From the NCBI GenBank assembly GCA_011049385.1, contig DSBX01000124.1, forward strand, positions 1 through 5,227: a stretch of 5,227 nt of DNA, read 5' to 3'. The position numbers were made by a program, and so were the translations under genes. The notes beneath the pieces were generated by a model. It had not been told where the DNA came from. It ran no database searches and saw nothing but the letters and a program-made list of their open reading frames with translations. The stretch comes from Caldifarciminota bacterium (lineage in GTDB: Bacteria > Hydrothermota > Tepidihabitantia > Tepidihabitantales > Tepidihabitantaceae). Shown here in pieces: positions 4,559 to 5,227 of this stretch (its first letter is position 1; each line of letters opens with the position of its first letter).

Positions 4559-5227
4559 ATGACCGATGACGTCCGAAAGACAGAGCCTGCGCTCCGGCGC
4601 GGCGCGCCGGAAGAGACCGCCGGCCCCCGGACCGATGAGCTGACCCCATCGGCGCCGTCGCGCGAGATTGTTCCGGTCCACCAGGCCGCGTTCTTCACCG
4701 ACTCGAACCGGCTGACGAAGGAAACCCAGGACCGGACCTGGTCCGAACTCGCCTTCGAGCTCTTTGCCGCCTGCCGCGAACGCTACCTCGCCGCCTGCGC
4801 GCTGGTCGGGGTCGAGCCCGAACTCGCCCGGCTCGTCCGTGCCATCACCGCGCTCGAACCGCCGCGGCTGGCCCGCACCTATCGCAAGATTGCCGCCTTC
4901 TACCGCTTCGCCTTCGTCGGCGAACCGCAGACCGAACTGCCGTTCGACGACCGGGACCACCTCGCCCTGATGGAAACGGACTGGCGGAAGTTCTTCCGGC
5001 TCGAAACCCAGCGCCTCGCCCGCATTGACCATCTTGCCCGCTCGGTCCTGCGCGCGGTGGCGTTCGGCGTTTCCGCCGAGGGCCGGGTGGCCGAGGCCCA
5101 CGTCGTGGACGTGCTCAACGAACGCTACGGCCGGTTTCACCTCGCCCGGCGGATGGAACTGCTCAAGCTCTCGATTCACCCCGAAGAACTGGAAGGCTGG
5201 CGCTTCCTCGACGGCCCGGACTGGGAC
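4559..5227 (+). CDS. Uncharacterised protein, divergent from parAB (3' end beyond window)
   Basis: An open frame of 223 codons runs from ATG at 4559 to the right edge without a stop. GGAGG at 4547-4551 lies 7 nt upstream and a promoter precedes it, so the start is well supported. Third codon positions are strongly G/C, as in the neighbouring genes. I do not recognise the family. The first 40 or so residues are polar and Pro/Thr/Glu-rich and look disordered. From about 43 (AAFFTDSNRLTKETQDRTW) onward the sequence reads as a mostly helical, charged, soluble domain with many Arg, Glu, Leu and aromatic residues, for example around 62-83, 102-120, 136-170 and 176-206. There is no signal peptide, transmembrane helix, nucleotide-binding motif or Cys/His metal cluster. 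Sharing a 96-bp divergent promoter region with parAB hints at a link to the cell cycle or nucleoid, but this is only context. Confidence 0.82.
   Translation, partial: MTDDVRKTEPALRRGAPEETAGPRTDELTPSAPSREIVPVHQAAFFTDSNRLTKETQDRTWSELAFELFAACRERYLAACALVGVEPELARLVRAITALEPPRLARTYRKIAAFYRFAFVGEPQTELPFDDRDHLALMETDWRKFFRLETQRLARIDHLARSVLRAVAFGVSAEGRVAEAHVVDVLNERYGRFHLARRMELLKLSIHPEELEGWRFLDGPDWD

Noticed and set aside
4553..5179. Minus-strand open frame of 208 codons opposite the rightward gene
   Set aside because: The plus-strand frame has a promoter, a GGAGG at 7-nt spacing and no stop to the window edge. The minus-strand frame has a Gly/Glu/Arg-rich shadow composition and its 3' end runs into the divergent promoter region.
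1..5227. parS centromere site
   Set aside because: No sequence close to TGTTTCACGTGAAACA was found on reading. Isolated ACGTG strings occur inside coding DNA without the flanking palindrome. The sites may lie elsewhere near the origin.

Overview
The window is roughly two-thirds G+C by eye, with G/C-ending codons throughout. It looks like the chromosome of a GC-rich, probably uncultured bacterium. The parA-parB-M23 peptidase order is one I associate with candidate-phylum and FCB-type genomes such as WOR-3-like lineages, but that placement is inference. There are no tRNA, rRNA, CRISPR or transposase genes.

Layout: positions 1-313 hold no credible gene. They contain a degenerate 12-bp tandem repeat (18 units, running off the left edge), then a short hairpin inside a 29-bp unit, then a perfect 13-bp inverted repeat. 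From 4462 down to 314, five genes are packed on the minus strand: parA (GTG start), parB (1-nt overlap with parA), a membrane-anchored M23 peptidase (1-nt gap after parB), tspO (after a gap of about 79 nt), and a DUF523-DUF1722 protein of the RudS type (4-nt overlap with tspO). Positions 4463-4558 are a divergent promoter region. From 4559 to the right edge there is an unrecognised plus-strand gene, open at its 3' end, with a clear promoter and ribosome binding site.

Functional reading: the first three genes couple chromosome partitioning (ParA ATPase, ParB CTPase/DNA clamp) with cell-wall hydrolysis. The tspO-rudS pair suggests a light or photo-oxidative stress theme: TspO binds porphyrins, and RudS-type enzymes desulfurate 4-thiouridine, the near-UV-absorbing nucleoside of tRNA.

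The most unusual points are four. A palindromic, G-quadruplex-prone repeat is inserted in frame inside the catalytic domain of rudS. The parA promoter is placed so that its transcript should begin at the GTG itself (leaderless). Several different small repeat types are stacked just downstream of rudS. An uncharacterised gene is divergently paired with parAB.
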